Of a stretch of DNA of 64,000 nucleotides, positions 16,550-24,902 are shown in pieces. Below the pieces are notes generated by a model. It made no database searches. It was given only the letters and a program-made list of their open reading frames with translations, and was not told the DNA's origin. Within the stretch, counting starts at the first letter, position 1. Each line of letters opens with the position of its first letter. Source of the stretch: Flavobacteria bacterium BBFL7. Lineage in GTDB: Bacteria > Bacteroidota > Bacteroidia > Flavobacteriales > Flavobacteriaceae. The stretch is from NCBI GenBank assembly GCA_000153385.1, contig CH672374.1, forward strand, positions 1,004,958 to 1,068,957. Reading direction: 5' to 3'. Position numbers and translations under genes: made by a program.

Positions 16550-16580
16550 AAATACCGTAATTCTCTCCGACTCCACAATA
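16550..16580 (+). other. Putative attachment site (RNA-gene 3'-end-like)
   Basis: The segment around TAATTCTCTCCGACTCCACA looks like the acceptor side of a tRNA-type RNA (CTCTCCG plus discriminator, as in many tRNA-Ser) and is followed immediately by a strong + strand terminator. No T-arm or upstream tRNA body is present. The arrangement fits the short duplicated RNA-gene end left after integration, next to the integrase. The intact RNA gene would be at the far end of the element, left of this window. Identity of the RNA is uncertain. Confidence 0.35.
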
Positions 16581-16607
16581 AACCATCTCTTTTAGAGATG
16601 GTTTTTT
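16581..16607 (+). terminator. Intrinsic terminator
   Basis: Perfect 10-bp arms AACCATCTCT (16581-16590) and AGAGATGGTT (16594-16603) with a TTT loop, then TTTT. No + strand gene lies directly upstream, so it seems to be the orphaned terminator of an RNA gene disrupted or displaced by integration. Confidence 0.85.
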
Positions 16608-16613
16608 ATTTAA

Positions 16614-16831
16614 AGCTTACTCTTTGTATATAGAAATAAAACCAAATTTCAATTATTACTTCAACGTTTGCAAGAGTACCTACATGTCTGGCTAGCTACT
16701 ATAAAATCAATAAACTACAGTCAACCATCCTTTTACTTTATAAAAGATCACGTATATAAACATGATAAATGTCAGTTGTAAAAATCACTGTTACAACATA
16801 GAAAGAAGTAACTTTAAACAAACTTAATTAC
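16614..16831. other. Spacer between element end and uspA-like gene
   Basis: AT-rich. I see no small ORF, RNA gene or repeat in it. It presumably carries the promoter of the stress-protein gene, but no clear TAnnTTTG is close to the start. Confidence 0.4.
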
Positions 16832-17659
16832 ATGAAAAATATCATCATCCCAGTCGATTTCTCAATACATTCAGAATATGCATTAAAAACGGGTGCTATG
16901 CTAGCTAAAAAGCATGATGCGACCTTACATGTTTTACACATGCTAGAATTATCAGATTCATTGATATCTCATTCTGCAAACGAGAACAAAAACGAAATGA
17001 TGTTTCTACTAGCACTTACTAAAAAGAAATTTGAACCATTTCTTGAAAAAGGTTTTTTAGAAGGTGTAAAAGTTGAGGCTGTCATAAAACATCATAAAGT
17101 TTATAAAGAGGTAGATGCACTGGCTCAAAAAGTAAATGCCGATTTAATTATTATGGGTTCTCACGGATTAATGGCTCACGAAGGGATTTTTGCAGGTTCT
17201 AACGCAGAGAAAATGGTGCGTAATAGCAATACTCCGGTATTAACGATTAAATCAGATCCAAATAATACAGATTTTAATAAAGTTGTTCTAGCAACCGATA
17301 TGAGTACTAAAAGTGTAGCAGCTTATCAAAAAGCAAAATCCATATTCTCAACCTTGGGTAGTACTATACAATTGGTATATATCAATAGACCACATCATAA
17401 TTTTATAAGTACCCAAGAGTTTAAAGAATTAAGAAAAGACTTTGCAAAAGCCGGTGGTACTGATCAAGTAGAATTTATATCGGGCTACACCGTCGAAGAC
17501 GGACTTTTTGAGTATGCAGATGATACAAAGGCTGATTGTGTCGCTGTAAGTACTAATGCAAGAAAAGGAATATCGCATTTTTTTAAAGGAAGTATATCAG
17601 AGGATGTAGCAAATCATTCTAAACTACCTGTCATGAGTTTTAAAATTGAAAAGAGGTAA
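16832..17659 (+). CDS. Universal stress protein, two UspA domains
   Basis: A 275-residue cytosolic protein of two tandem Usp domains, about 1-145 and 148-275. The first opens MKNIIIPVDFSIHSEYALKT and carries the nucleotide-loop pattern GSHGLMAHEGIFAGSNAEKM before VPVL-like NTPVLTI. The second opens KVVLATDMSTKSVAAYQKAK and ends with GISHFFKGSISEDVANHSKL and PVMSFKI. Tandem UspA proteins are common in flavobacteria and respond to stress or energy limitation. It is monocistronic, with a hairpin (17676-17710) following. Confidence 0.9.
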   Translation: MKNIIIPVDFSIHSEYALKTGAMLAKKHDATLHVLHMLELSDSLISHSANENKNEMMFLLALTKKKFEPFLEKGFLEGVKVEAVIKHHKVYKEVDALAQKVNADLIIMGSHGLMAHEGIFAGSNAEKMVRNSNTPVLTIKSDPNNTDFNKVVLATDMSTKSVAAYQKAKSIFSTLGSTIQLVYINRPHHNFISTQEFKELRKDFAKAGGTDQVEFISGYTVEDGLFEYADDTKADCVAVSTNARKGISHFFKGSISEDVANHSKLPVMSFKIEKR

Positions 17660-17675
17660 TATATAGGTAACCATT

Positions 17676-17710
17676 ACGGCTGTTGATTAGTTTCTCTAAC
17701 TGGCAGCCGT
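17676..17710. terminator. Hairpin between convergent uspA-like and BLUF genes
   Basis: Arms ACGGCTG (17676-17682) and CAGCCGT (17704-17710) are followed by TTTT on the + strand. It lies in the 52-base gap between two convergent genes and probably ends the + strand transcript. Confidence 0.55.
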
Positions 17711-17711
17711 T

Positions 17712-18131
17712 TTAAACTTCTCTAAACATCATAAAAGGAGCTAATAAACGCGCTAATTTATCACACCTACTATCGTACCTATTGGACTCTAAATATCTAT
17801 TAATATCATCCAGATCTTCTGCTGTTTTTATAATGCTGAATTTGCTATTATACTCTTTAAATATCAGGCTATCTGTTTTTTTATTAAAAACTTCATAGAT
17901 ATTTTTATGTCTAGAATCCTCAAGGATTCTGGAATATAATGGATCAATCACAGCTTTATCACCTTCTAATATCTGTAAGTATTTACCAGCTATATGTAAA
18001 AAAATACCATAGATATTATGAGCGTTATTAAAGGATGTGCTTTTATCAAAAAGAGCCTCCATGTCTGCCTCACTTAAGGTTACCGTTTCATCGCTGAAAT
18101 AGCAAATGGTGTAGTTGTTATGATTTTCCAT
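17712..18131 (-). CDS. BLUF-domain blue-light sensor protein
   Basis: A single-domain 139-residue protein matching BLUF (sensors of blue light using FAD). The flavin-pocket residues appear in order: Tyr11 in ICYFS, Asn35/Asn36 in FNNAHNIYG and Gln53 in KYLQILEGD, followed by the typical helix VIDPLYSRILEDSRHKNIYE. The usual ITG after the Asn is IYG here. There is no attached output domain, so signalling would go through a partner protein. It is monocistronic and convergent with the uspA-like gene. Stand-alone BLUF proteins are usual in marine flavobacteria. Light response of this copy is inferred from the conserved Tyr/Gln pair. Confidence 0.8.
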   Translation of the reverse strand: MENHNNYTICYFSDETVTLSEADMEALFDKSTSFNNAHNIYGIFLHIAGKYLQILEGDKAVIDPLYSRILEDSRHKNIYEVFNKKTDSLIFKEYNSKFSIIKTAEDLDDINRYLESNRYDSRCDKLARLLAPFMMFREV

Positions 18132-18314
18132 AGAAACCTATTTTCATATTTTCATTTATTGTTTAATAAAAATACTAAAACAATTATCTTATTTAAACAA
18201 TTAGTTTTCGATTTTTCAAAACGAAAAGAAATTTCCTTAATATTTTATAAAAGCGACAGGTTTCGGGTTAAATTTTAAATGTAATTTTTACCTTGTATCA
18301 TATAAATAATAATT

Positions 18315-20021
18315 ATGTATTCACTTGCCATTATTGGTTTAGGTCCTAGAGGCTTATATGCGCTAGAGTGTTTAATGGTATCGCTTTCGCGAAAGCGAGA
18401 CACCCATAATCCTAAAGTTGCACTTATAGAATCTCAACAATTTATAGGTTGTGGTAGTGCCTGGAATATTCACCAACCAGATGCTAATACTATCAATATT
18501 TCTGATCGTGATTTAAAAGGATTACCAGAACGTAGTGTGATTAAAGGTAACGGATTCCATATCACTGCGTTTCCGTCTTTTATAGATTGGGTAAAAGTGA
18601 ATTACAATCATCAATTAGATGACCATAAGGACACTTACTTTAATCGCAACGTGATGGGTAAATATTTACATCTACGTGCAAAAACTATAGTAGATCATTT
18701 AGTTGCACAAGAAATTGTGTCCTTAATCAAAGCTAGAGCGACAAGCATTGTTTTCAAAAATCAAATTGCAGAAATCAGTTTTAAAAATGGTATTCATGCC
18801 TCTATACTAGCCCAGCATACCTTATTAACTACAGGACATCTATCAGAAAATATGTCTTTACAAGATCAGGGATTTTATCAACATGCAACGCAAAAAGAAG
18901 ACGTATTCTATATTCACAATCCATATACAGAAAAGGCATACAGCCTATACAGCAGTTTTCATCGTGTAGCTATTAAAGGTATGGGATTAAGTATGATTGA
19001 TATAGTCCATTTATGCATTGATCGATTACAAGGAAAATTTATACCTAAAAAAAACGGCCCATTTCTGAGCTTTGAACACAATACTAATGATGAACTAAAA
19101 ATATATCCATTTTCACTAGATGGATTACCAGTAATGCCTAAGCCTATAGGCAAAACTGTTGATAACCAATTCAATATAGAATCATCAGTAATTGAGGAAT
19201 TAAAGAAAGAGTTAGAGAAATTAATAGAACATCCCAATTTTCTAAATATTGAAGACATTTTAACGCCTATAGTTGATATTATTAAAAATAAATATCAACA
19301 GCTGGACTCTAGCTTACCTGATGTAAATATCCACCAATTGATCATGAGCTGGCTGCTCGATGAAAGAGTAGAAAGCTCATTATGGTTGGATACAGATTTA
19401 CAGACTGTAGAATATCTTAAACAAGCTAGTCTTATGGCTTGTGGTATGCGTCCGTTTACATTAGATTATACCATAGGTCAGGTATGGAGACAATTGCAAC
19501 CTGTGCTTTATCCCATTTTTACACATAGTAATTTATCACCAGAACTACAGAGCAAATTTATTCAGACTGATGAACTTACAAAACGATATTCCTATGGACC
19601 ACCTGTAGAACGTGTTTTACAACTAATTGCTCTTTCTGAAAGTGGAATTTTAGATTTCGGTCTGGTAACCAATCCAACAATTAAAGAGAATAAAGACGGC
19701 TGGATTTTGAAAAATAAAACTAATGAAAAATTGGTGCAATCCATGATCAATGGAGTGCTAGCCAGCCCTCAATTAAAAAATATCGATGACTCTTTAATTA
19801 ATGAATTATTCAATCTTAATTATTTAGAACCTTTTCACAAACAACTAGGAATTAAAACTAATGAACATGCACGTGTGCTAACAGAATCTGAGACTGCATT
19901 AGAAATATCTGTATTAGGTAGAAATGCTAAAGGTTCTGTGTATGGTGTAGATGCCATTTTAGAGTGTTTCAGCCCTAAAGTAATGGCATGGGCAAATCAG
20001 TTTACAAAGGACTATATTTAA
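18315..20021 (+). CDS. FAD/NAD(P)-binding protein (YdhS/HI0933-like)
   Basis: A 568-residue protein with an N-terminal Rossmann dinucleotide motif SLAIIGLGPRGLYALECLM (GxGPxG about residues 8-13), as in the FAD-NAD(P)-binding family PF13454. Further pocket motifs are GCGSAWNIHQPDANTINISD and VAIKGMGLSMIDIVHLCIDR. Substrates of this family are mostly unknown. One study case is hydroxyhistidine-type biosynthesis, but no such context exists here. Residues 23-28 (LSRKRD) derive from a dispersed palindrome copy at 18382, located in the loop after the first helix of the Rossmann fold. A bidirectional terminator follows. Confidence 0.75.
   Translation: MYSLAIIGLGPRGLYALECLMVSLSRKRDTHNPKVALIESQQFIGCGSAWNIHQPDANTINISDRDLKGLPERSVIKGNGFHITAFPSFIDWVKVNYNHQLDDHKDTYFNRNVMGKYLHLRAKTIVDHLVAQEIVSLIKARATSIVFKNQIAEISFKNGIHASILAQHTLLTTGHLSENMSLQDQGFYQHATQKEDVFYIHNPYTEKAYSLYSSFHRVAIKGMGLSMIDIVHLCIDRLQGKFIPKKNGPFLSFEHNTNDELKIYPFSLDGLPVMPKPIGKTVDNQFNIESSVIEELKKELEKLIEHPNFLNIEDILTPIVDIIKNKYQQLDSSLPDVNIHQLIMSWLLDERVESSLWLDTDLQTVEYLKQASLMACGMRPFTLDYTIGQVWRQLQPVLYPIFTHSNLSPELQSKFIQTDELTKRYSYGPPVERVLQLIALSESGILDFGLVTNPTIKENKDGWILKNKTNEKLVQSMINGVLASPQLKNIDDSLINELFNLNYLEPFHKQLGIKTNEHARVLTESETALEISVLGRNAKGSVYGVDAILECFSPKVMAWANQFTKDYI
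18382..18397. repeat. 16-bp palindrome (copy 4) inside the FAD-protein gene
   Basis: A perfect CGCTTTCGCGAAAGCG read in frame as L-S-R-K-R near the N-terminus. Confidence 0.9.
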
Positions 20022-20030
20022 AAAAATAAA

Positions 20031-20060
20031 AAAAGCCAGTAATTTTTATTACTGGCTTTT
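20031..20060. terminator. Bidirectional terminator
   Basis: Arms AAAAGCCAGTAA (20031-20042) and TTACTGGCTTTT (20049-20060) with a 6-base loop and flanking A/T runs, between convergent genes. Confidence 0.9.
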
Positions 20061-20083
20061 TATTTAGACAAAAATAAATGATA

Positions 20084-20560
20084 TTAATCTACAATATCTT
20101 CTAATTTTTGAATTGTATTAAGCGTATTTTCTATTCCATTAAGTTGGTTTCTAACGACGTCTTTATATTCATGCAAGTATTCTTGATTTTCAAGTACATC
20201 TTTATATTCTGATACTGCAGCTTTATCTCCTCGTATACATTCCTCTAAGATGGCTTCTTCGTTTTTGCCAGTAAAAGCCGTTTTAAAATCCATCCATGTT
20301 CGGTGTGCAGCAGCTGTAGCACTACCTTTTTCTACTGGTGTAGCATTTAATAGTCTTAACGATGCATCTAATTCATTTACATACTGACTTCTTTTAGCTG
20401 CCTGAGTTTGAAAATAAGATTTAAGTCTGCTGTTATCTACATCTGTTAAAGCATTTTTATATCCTTGTTCGGCATCATAGTTTTTTTCTAATAGAGCATT
20501 TAATGCGTTTACTGTTGCATCATGTGATTTTCTGTGAGCTTCTTCTCTTGTCGTTTCCAT
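20084..20560 (-). CDS. PA2169-family four-helix-bundle protein (DUF2383)
   Basis: A 158-residue all-helical protein. The N-terminal half (DATVNALNALLEKNYDAEQG, then YKNAL) and the later HRTWMDFKTAFTGKNEEAIL-EECIRGD block match the ferritin-like DUF2383/PA2169 family. The biochemical role is unknown, and the genes are often stress-induced. Ten bases upstream ends a 43-residue ORF on the same strand, so the two probably share a transcript. A terminator follows at 20031-20060. Confidence 0.8.
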   Translation of the reverse strand: METTREEAHRKSHDATVNALNALLEKNYDAEQGYKNALTDVDNSRLKSYFQTQAAKRSQYVNELDASLRLLNATPVEKGSATAAAHRTWMDFKTAFTGKNEEAILEECIRGDKAAVSEYKDVLENQEYLHEYKDVVRNQLNGIENTLNTIQKLEDIVD

Positions 20561-20570
20561 AGTTAGTTTT

Positions 20571-20702
20571 TTATTTAGTTAATGATTCATTAAGTTGGCG
20601 CTTCATCTCTTTGACCTCTTTACTACGCTTATGTTCCATATAGTAGTTATAAGCTTGAAAAGCGAGTTGCGCAACGGTCAATACTTTAAAGAACTTTTTC
20701 AT
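20571..20702 (-). CDS. 43-residue basic small protein
   Basis: ATG at 20700-20702 and TAA at 20571-20573 give MKKFFKVLTVAQLAFQAYNY followed by YMEHKRSKEVKEMKRQLNES and LTK. The first 22 residues form an amphipathic or weak membrane helix and the rest is a charged helix. It ends 10 bases before the PA2169-type gene, suggesting a two-gene operon. Function unknown. The clean helix pattern and operon position support it being real. Confidence 0.6.
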   Translation of the reverse strand: MKKFFKVLTVAQLAFQAYNYYMEHKRSKEVKEMKRQLNESLTK

Positions 20703-20823
20703 AGTTTTTATTTTAAAGATATTGATGAATCATGGTTAAAACAGATACTTTAGCACTATTTAACGACTTTATTATAAGGATTTATTAAAAAACAGTAGTT
20801 ATTAATAAATTTTGTGAATTTAA

Positions 20824-22113
20824 TTAACACTTATTAGTTCCATCTGGAAATTTACTCCTTATCTGTTCGAGACCCAAGTTATGAATACTACCTATATGAG
20901 TATGATGTTTTGATGTATCTGGAACATACGTACCATTTTCCACTTGCTCACCTATAGTTTTATACGCCTCTCTGAAAGATGCTCCATCTACCACAAGGTT
21001 ATTGATATTATCTACAGTAAATAGATATTGATATTTCTCGTCATTAAGGTCGATATCCTTAACTATAATCTTCTTTATAGAATAATTAAAGATTTCTAGA
21101 ATGTCGTTTAATTCTATAAAAGAAGCGATCACATTCTCTTTAATCAATTGAAAATCTCTGTGATAACCACTAGGCAAATTGTTTGTTATCAATAACATTT
21201 CAGTTTGTAAAGCTTGTATTTTATTGCACTTACCACGTATCAATTCAAAGACATCTGGATTCTTTTTATGTGGCATGATGCTACTACCTGTCGTTAACTC
21301 ATCAGGGAAACTTATAAACCCAAAATTCTGACTCATGTACAAACATATGTCCATCGCAAATCGAGAAAGTGTATTGGCTACATTTGATAAAGCAGCAGCA
21401 ATGCTACGTTCATTTTTACCTCTAGTGAGTTGCGCAGCCACTACATTATACTTTAACGCTGCAAAACCCATTTCTTGAGTTGTAAATTCTCTATCAATAG
21501 GAAAAGAACTTCCATAACCTGCAGCACTTCCTAACGGATTTTGATCTACAATACGCATCGTAGCGTCTAGAACATACACATCATCCACCAGCAACTCTGC
21601 ATAAGACGAGAACCACAAACCAAAAGATGATGGCATCGCTACCTGTAAATGAGTATATCCTGGTAACAATTGATTTTGATGTGCCTCAGCTAAATCTAAC
21701 AAGGTATCAAACAATGTTTTTGCACTAGTTCTCGTTTGCCCCAGTGCCTCTTTATAATACAATTGTAACGCCACTAGAACTTGATCATTTCTGGATCTAG
21801 CGGTGTGAATCTTCTTCCCTACTTCTCCCAGTTGTACAGTAAGTTCGTGCTCAATTTTAGAATGTACATCTTCAAACTGTTCGTCAATAATAAAAGTGCC
21901 TTCTTCTATTTGTACGGCAATGGCATCCAGTCCAGATTCTAATTGTTTTAATTCTTCACTAGATATGATATTAATCTTTGCTAGCATTCTAGCATGTGCA
22001 CGAGATGCTATTACATCATAAGGAGCAATATGTAGATCGATCTCACGATCATTACCTACTGTAAATTGTTCCATTTTTTTATCTATTGCAATTCCTTTAT
22101 CCCAAAGTTTCAT
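20824..22113 (-). CDS. argH: Argininosuccinate lyase
   Basis: A 429-residue lyase that splits argininosuccinate into arginine and fumarate, the last step of the pathway. It belongs to the fumarase/aspartase superfamily. The substrate loop signature TGSSIMPHKKNPD is at 275-287, the conserved TARSRND at 104-110 and PGYTHLQVAMPSSFG at 151-165. It is slightly short at the C-terminus but complete. It is the last cistron of the arg operon, 10 bases after argE. Cytosolic, homotetramer in known members. Confidence 0.95.
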   Translation of the reverse strand: MKLWDKGIAIDKKMEQFTVGNDREIDLHIAPYDVIASRAHARMLAKINIISSEELKQLESGLDAIAVQIEEGTFIIDEQFEDVHSKIEHELTVQLGEVGKKIHTARSRNDQVLVALQLYYKEALGQTRTSAKTLFDTLLDLAEAHQNQLLPGYTHLQVAMPSSFGLWFSSYAELLVDDVYVLDATMRIVDQNPLGSAAGYGSSFPIDREFTTQEMGFAALKYNVVAAQLTRGKNERSIAAALSNVANTLSRFAMDICLYMSQNFGFISFPDELTTGSSIMPHKKNPDVFELIRGKCNKIQALQTEMLLITNNLPSGYHRDFQLIKENVIASFIELNDILEIFNYSIKKIIVKDIDLNDEKYQYLFTVDNINNLVVDGASFREAYKTIGEQVENGTYVPDTSKHHTHIGSIHNLGLEQIRSKFPDGTNKC

Positions 22114-22123
22114 AATTCTATAT

Positions 22124-23188
22124 TTAAAAAATACTAGTTAATAAATTGATGTATATATCGATGCCGTCTTCAATCTCTTCTAGATATATAAATTCATCTG
22201 CGCTATGAGATCGTGTGCTATCGCCAGGACCTAATTTTAAAGAAGGACAACTTAAACACGCCTGATCTGATAGGGTAGGTGATCCATAAGTGGTTCTTCC
22301 CATCGCTATTCCTGCTTGCACCAGTTCATGTTCTACAGGAATAGAAGAAGAATTTAATCGTAAACCACGTGCAATAATCTCATGACATGGCGACTGCTCT
22401 TTCAACATTTCTGCAATCTCTTGATTGCTGTATTTATCGTTGACTCTTACATCAATGACCAGTTCTACCTCTGACGGCACAGCATTATGTTGCACGCCAG
22501 CTTTAATTTGCGTTACCGTCATTTTTACATCACCTAATGACTCAGACGATTTTTCAAACTTAAAATCTTGAAACCATTTTAAAACCTCTATAGAATTATA
22601 AATCGCATTATTATCGTTAGGGTGAGCAGCATGTCCTGGAGTACCTTTTACTTTGGCATCAAAAACGACCAATCCTTTTTCAGCGACTGCTAGATTCATT
22701 AACGTAGGCTCGCCCACAATAGCCACATCTATATGTGGTATGATATCTAGCATACTATTTAAACCATTTGGGCCGCTGCTTTCCTCTTCGGCGCTAGCGA
22801 CTATGACCAGGTTATATTTTAAATCTTTTTGATTATAAAAATGAGTAAACGTGGCGATTAAAGAAACCAGACAACCACCAGCATCATTACTGCCTAGACC
22901 GTATAATTTACCATCTTCAACTATTGCTTTAAATGGATCTTTTGTGTAGGCTTTATTGGGTTGTACCGTATCGTGATGTGAGTTCAACAACAATGTAGGT
23001 TTCCCTTTTTCAAAATATTTATTAGTCGCCCATATATTATGATGGTCTCTTTTAAATGGAATTTCATGATTATTAAACCATGATTCTATCAGTAAAGCAG
23101 TTCCCTCTTCTTCACTAGAAAACGATTGTGTTTCTATCATTTTTTTCAACAACTCTAGAGCCTCTTTTTTTAAATCTTGATGTTTCAT
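22124..23188 (-). CDS. argE: N-acyl-L-ornithine/citrulline deacylase, M20 family
   Basis: An M20 di-zinc amidohydrolase that removes the acyl group late in arginine synthesis. The start is set at 23188 because that ATG overlaps the argB stop by one base (TAATG). The longer frame to 23287 would overlap argB by 100 bases with no homology. That gives 354 residues. Metal-site motifs are NSHHDT (69-74), GSNDAGG (99-105) and the catalytic/metal pair in AEEESSGPNG (133-142). In an argF'-containing pathway the substrate is acylcitrulline rather than acylornithine, and with Ser89 in ArgF' that is probably N-succinylcitrulline. Confidence 0.9.
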   Translation of the reverse strand: MKHQDLKKEALELLKKMIETQSFSSEEEGTALLIESWFNNHEIPFKRDHHNIWATNKYFEKGKPTLLLNSHHDTVQPNKAYTKDPFKAIVEDGKLYGLGSNDAGGCLVSLIATFTHFYNQKDLKYNLVIVASAEEESSGPNGLNSMLDIIPHIDVAIVGEPTLMNLAVAEKGLVVFDAKVKGTPGHAAHPNDNNAIYNSIEVLKWFQDFKFEKSSESLGDVKMTVTQIKAGVQHNAVPSEVELVIDVRVNDKYSNQEIAEMLKEQSPCHEIIARGLRLNSSSIPVEHELVQAGIAMGRTTYGSPTLSDQACLSCPSLKLGPGDSTRSHSADEFIYLEEIEDGIDIYINLLTSIF

Positions 23189-23964
23189 TAGTTCGATATT
23201 GTAGTGAATAAACTGTTTGAATTTTGAAGCATTTCTGGCAATCCTACACATACTTTTTGCACGCCATTTTGAATAGCTTGAAAACAATTTTGCATTTTAG
23301 GCAGCATTCCGTCGGCAATAATTCCTTGTGATTTTAAATCTTGATAATTTTCTAGATTGATATTTTTAATTACAGAATTCTCATCTGAAATATTCTGTAA
23401 GACTCCTTTTTTCTCAAAACAGTAATACAGTTCTGTTTCATAGTTTTTAGCAAGTGCAATAGCGAGTTCAGCAGCAAGAGTATCTGCATTTGTATTTAAC
23501 AATTGACCATGTCCGTCGTGCGTTATGGCGCAAAATACTGGAGTACGCTTTCGCGAAAGCAACACCTCAACAATCTCTGTATCTACTTTTACAACATCTC
23601 CTACATAACCAAAATCCACCTCTTCTACATCTCGCTTTTTAGACAAAATGGTATTCCCATCAGCTCCTGTAAACCCTATGGCATTGCACTGCTTAGCCTG
23701 CAATTTTGCTACAATAGTTTTGTTTACTTTACCAGCGAAGACCATAGTGGCAATGTCCAATGTTTCCGAATCTGTGATACGGCGACCATCTATCATTTTC
23801 ACTTCAAGATTCATTTTTTGAGCCAATTCTGTAGCCACTTTTCCACCTCCATGAATAAGAACTTTAGGTCCTTTTACCGCATTAAATGTGGTTAAGAAAT
23901 CATCTAGTGCTTGCTGGTCATTAATAATGTGCCCACCTATTTTTATAACTTTAAGCTGTTCCAT
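23188..23964 (-). CDS. argB: Acylglutamate kinase
   Basis: A 258-residue amino acid kinase that phosphorylates N-acylglutamate. The lysine/glycine ATP motif KIGGHIINDQ (8-17), the substrate loop LIHGGGKVATEL (36-47) and GRRITDSETLD (60-70) are conserved. Residues 135-140 (LLSRKR) before TPVFCAITHD are encoded by a copy of the dispersed palindrome, so a repeat lies inside a conserved metabolic enzyme without breaking it. One-base overlaps (TAATG) couple it to argF' upstream and argE downstream. Confidence 0.94.
   Translation of the reverse strand: MEQLKVIKIGGHIINDQQALDDFLTTFNAVKGPKVLIHGGGKVATELAQKMNLEVKMIDGRRITDSETLDIATMVFAGKVNKTIVAKLQAKQCNAIGFTGADGNTILSKKRDVEEVDFGYVGDVVKVDTEIVEVLLSRKRTPVFCAITHDGHGQLLNTNADTLAAELAIALAKNYETELYYCFEKKGVLQNISDENSVIKNINLENYQDLKSQGIIADGMLPKMQNCFQAIQNGVQKVCVGLPEMLQNSNSLFTTISN
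23547..23560. repeat. 14-bp palindrome (copy 5) inside argB
   Basis: GCTTTCGCGAAAGC is read on the minus strand as L-L-S-R-K-R, ahead of the conserved TPVF strand of the kinase. Confidence 0.85.
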
Positions 23965-24902
23965 TATTCTATATATTCTAAAATATTTTTTAAAACCACT
24001 TGAGCTGCATAGGTTCTATTATTTGCCTGCTCGATGACAATGGAATTCTCACTATCTAGCACAGCATCTTCTACCACAACGTTTCTTCTTACTGGTAGAC
24101 AGTGCATAAATTTTGCATTACCTAATTTTTTCTGAGTCATCATCCAACTTGCGTCTTGACTTAAAATCTTACCATAATCGGTATAACTGCTCCAGTTTTT
24201 CACATAGACAAAGTCGGCTTCTTTCAAAGCCTCTTCTTGATCATAAATCACCGGTGTATCTTTTACAATCTCATCAGATAATTCATATCCCAGCGGATGC
24301 GTAATCGTAAGATCTACGTTTGCCATTAGCATCACTTCTATAAATGAGTTTGCTACCGCTTGTGGTAATGCCTTGGGATGTGGCGCCCAGGAAATAACCA
24401 CTTTAGGTTTTTTCTTAGTTTTCAATTCTTCCATCGTAATAACATCTGCAAGGGCTTGTAGAGGATGAGCAGTTGCACTTTCCATATTTACGACAGGCAC
24501 TGACGCATATTTTATAAAACTATTTAGGACTACTTCTTGAGCATCCTTTTCCTTGTCTACTAAAGAAGGGAAAGCTCTTACCGCAATCACATCTGCATAT
24601 TGTGAGATGACCTGAGCAGCTTCTTTGACATGTTCAGAAGTGTCTGCATTCATCACCGTTCCATCGTCAAATTCTAGTTTCCAAGAATCATTCACATTTA
24701 ATATTTGTACTTCTAGCCCTAAATTCTTTGCTGCTTTTTCTGTGCTTAATCGTGTTCTTAAACTAGCATTAAAAAACAACATGACTAGAGTTTTATTCTT
24801 ACCTAGATGTTGAAATTCATATGGTGTTTGCTTGAGTGAGATTGCCTCATTAACTAGTTGAGAGAGGTCTTTTATATCTTTAAGTTCTGTGTACTTTTTC
24901 AT
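23964..24902 (-). CDS. argF': N-succinyl- (or acetyl-) ornithine carbamoyltransferase
   Basis: A 312-residue carbamoyltransferase of the Bacteroidota/Xanthomonas branch that acts on acylated ornithine. The carbamoyl phosphate loop is FFNASLRTRLS (43-53), replacing the STRTR form of ordinary OTCases. Other conserved blocks are WKLEFDDGTVM (74-84), MESATAHPLQALADV and HCLPVRRNV. The residue before EH at 90-91 is Ser89. This aligns with Glu92 of acetylornithine enzymes and Pro90 of the Bacteroides fragilis succinylornithine enzyme. As I recall, replacing Glu92 by Ser, Ala, Pro or Val switched specificity to succinylornithine, so succinyl is favoured. It overlaps argD by 4 bases and argB by one. 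Confidence 0.88.
   Translation of the reverse strand: MKKYTELKDIKDLSQLVNEAISLKQTPYEFQHLGKNKTLVMLFFNASLRTRLSTEKAAKNLGLEVQILNVNDSWKLEFDDGTVMNADTSEHVKEAAQVISQYADVIAVRAFPSLVDKEKDAQEVVLNSFIKYASVPVVNMESATAHPLQALADVITMEELKTKKKPKVVISWAPHPKALPQAVANSFIEVMLMANVDLTITHPLGYELSDEIVKDTPVIYDQEEALKEADFVYVKNWSSYTDYGKILSQDASWMMTQKKLGNAKFMHCLPVRRNVVVEDAVLDSENSIVIEQANNRTYAAQVVLKNILEYIE

Noticed and set aside
16470-16580. Complete tRNA or tmRNA before the terminator
   Set aside because: Only an acceptor-like 3' end is visible. No T-loop, anticodon arm or matching 5' strand was found.
23189-23287. Longer N-terminus for argE
   Set aside because: It would overlap argB by 100 bases. The ATG at 23188 gives a normal M20 protein and a TAATG coupling.
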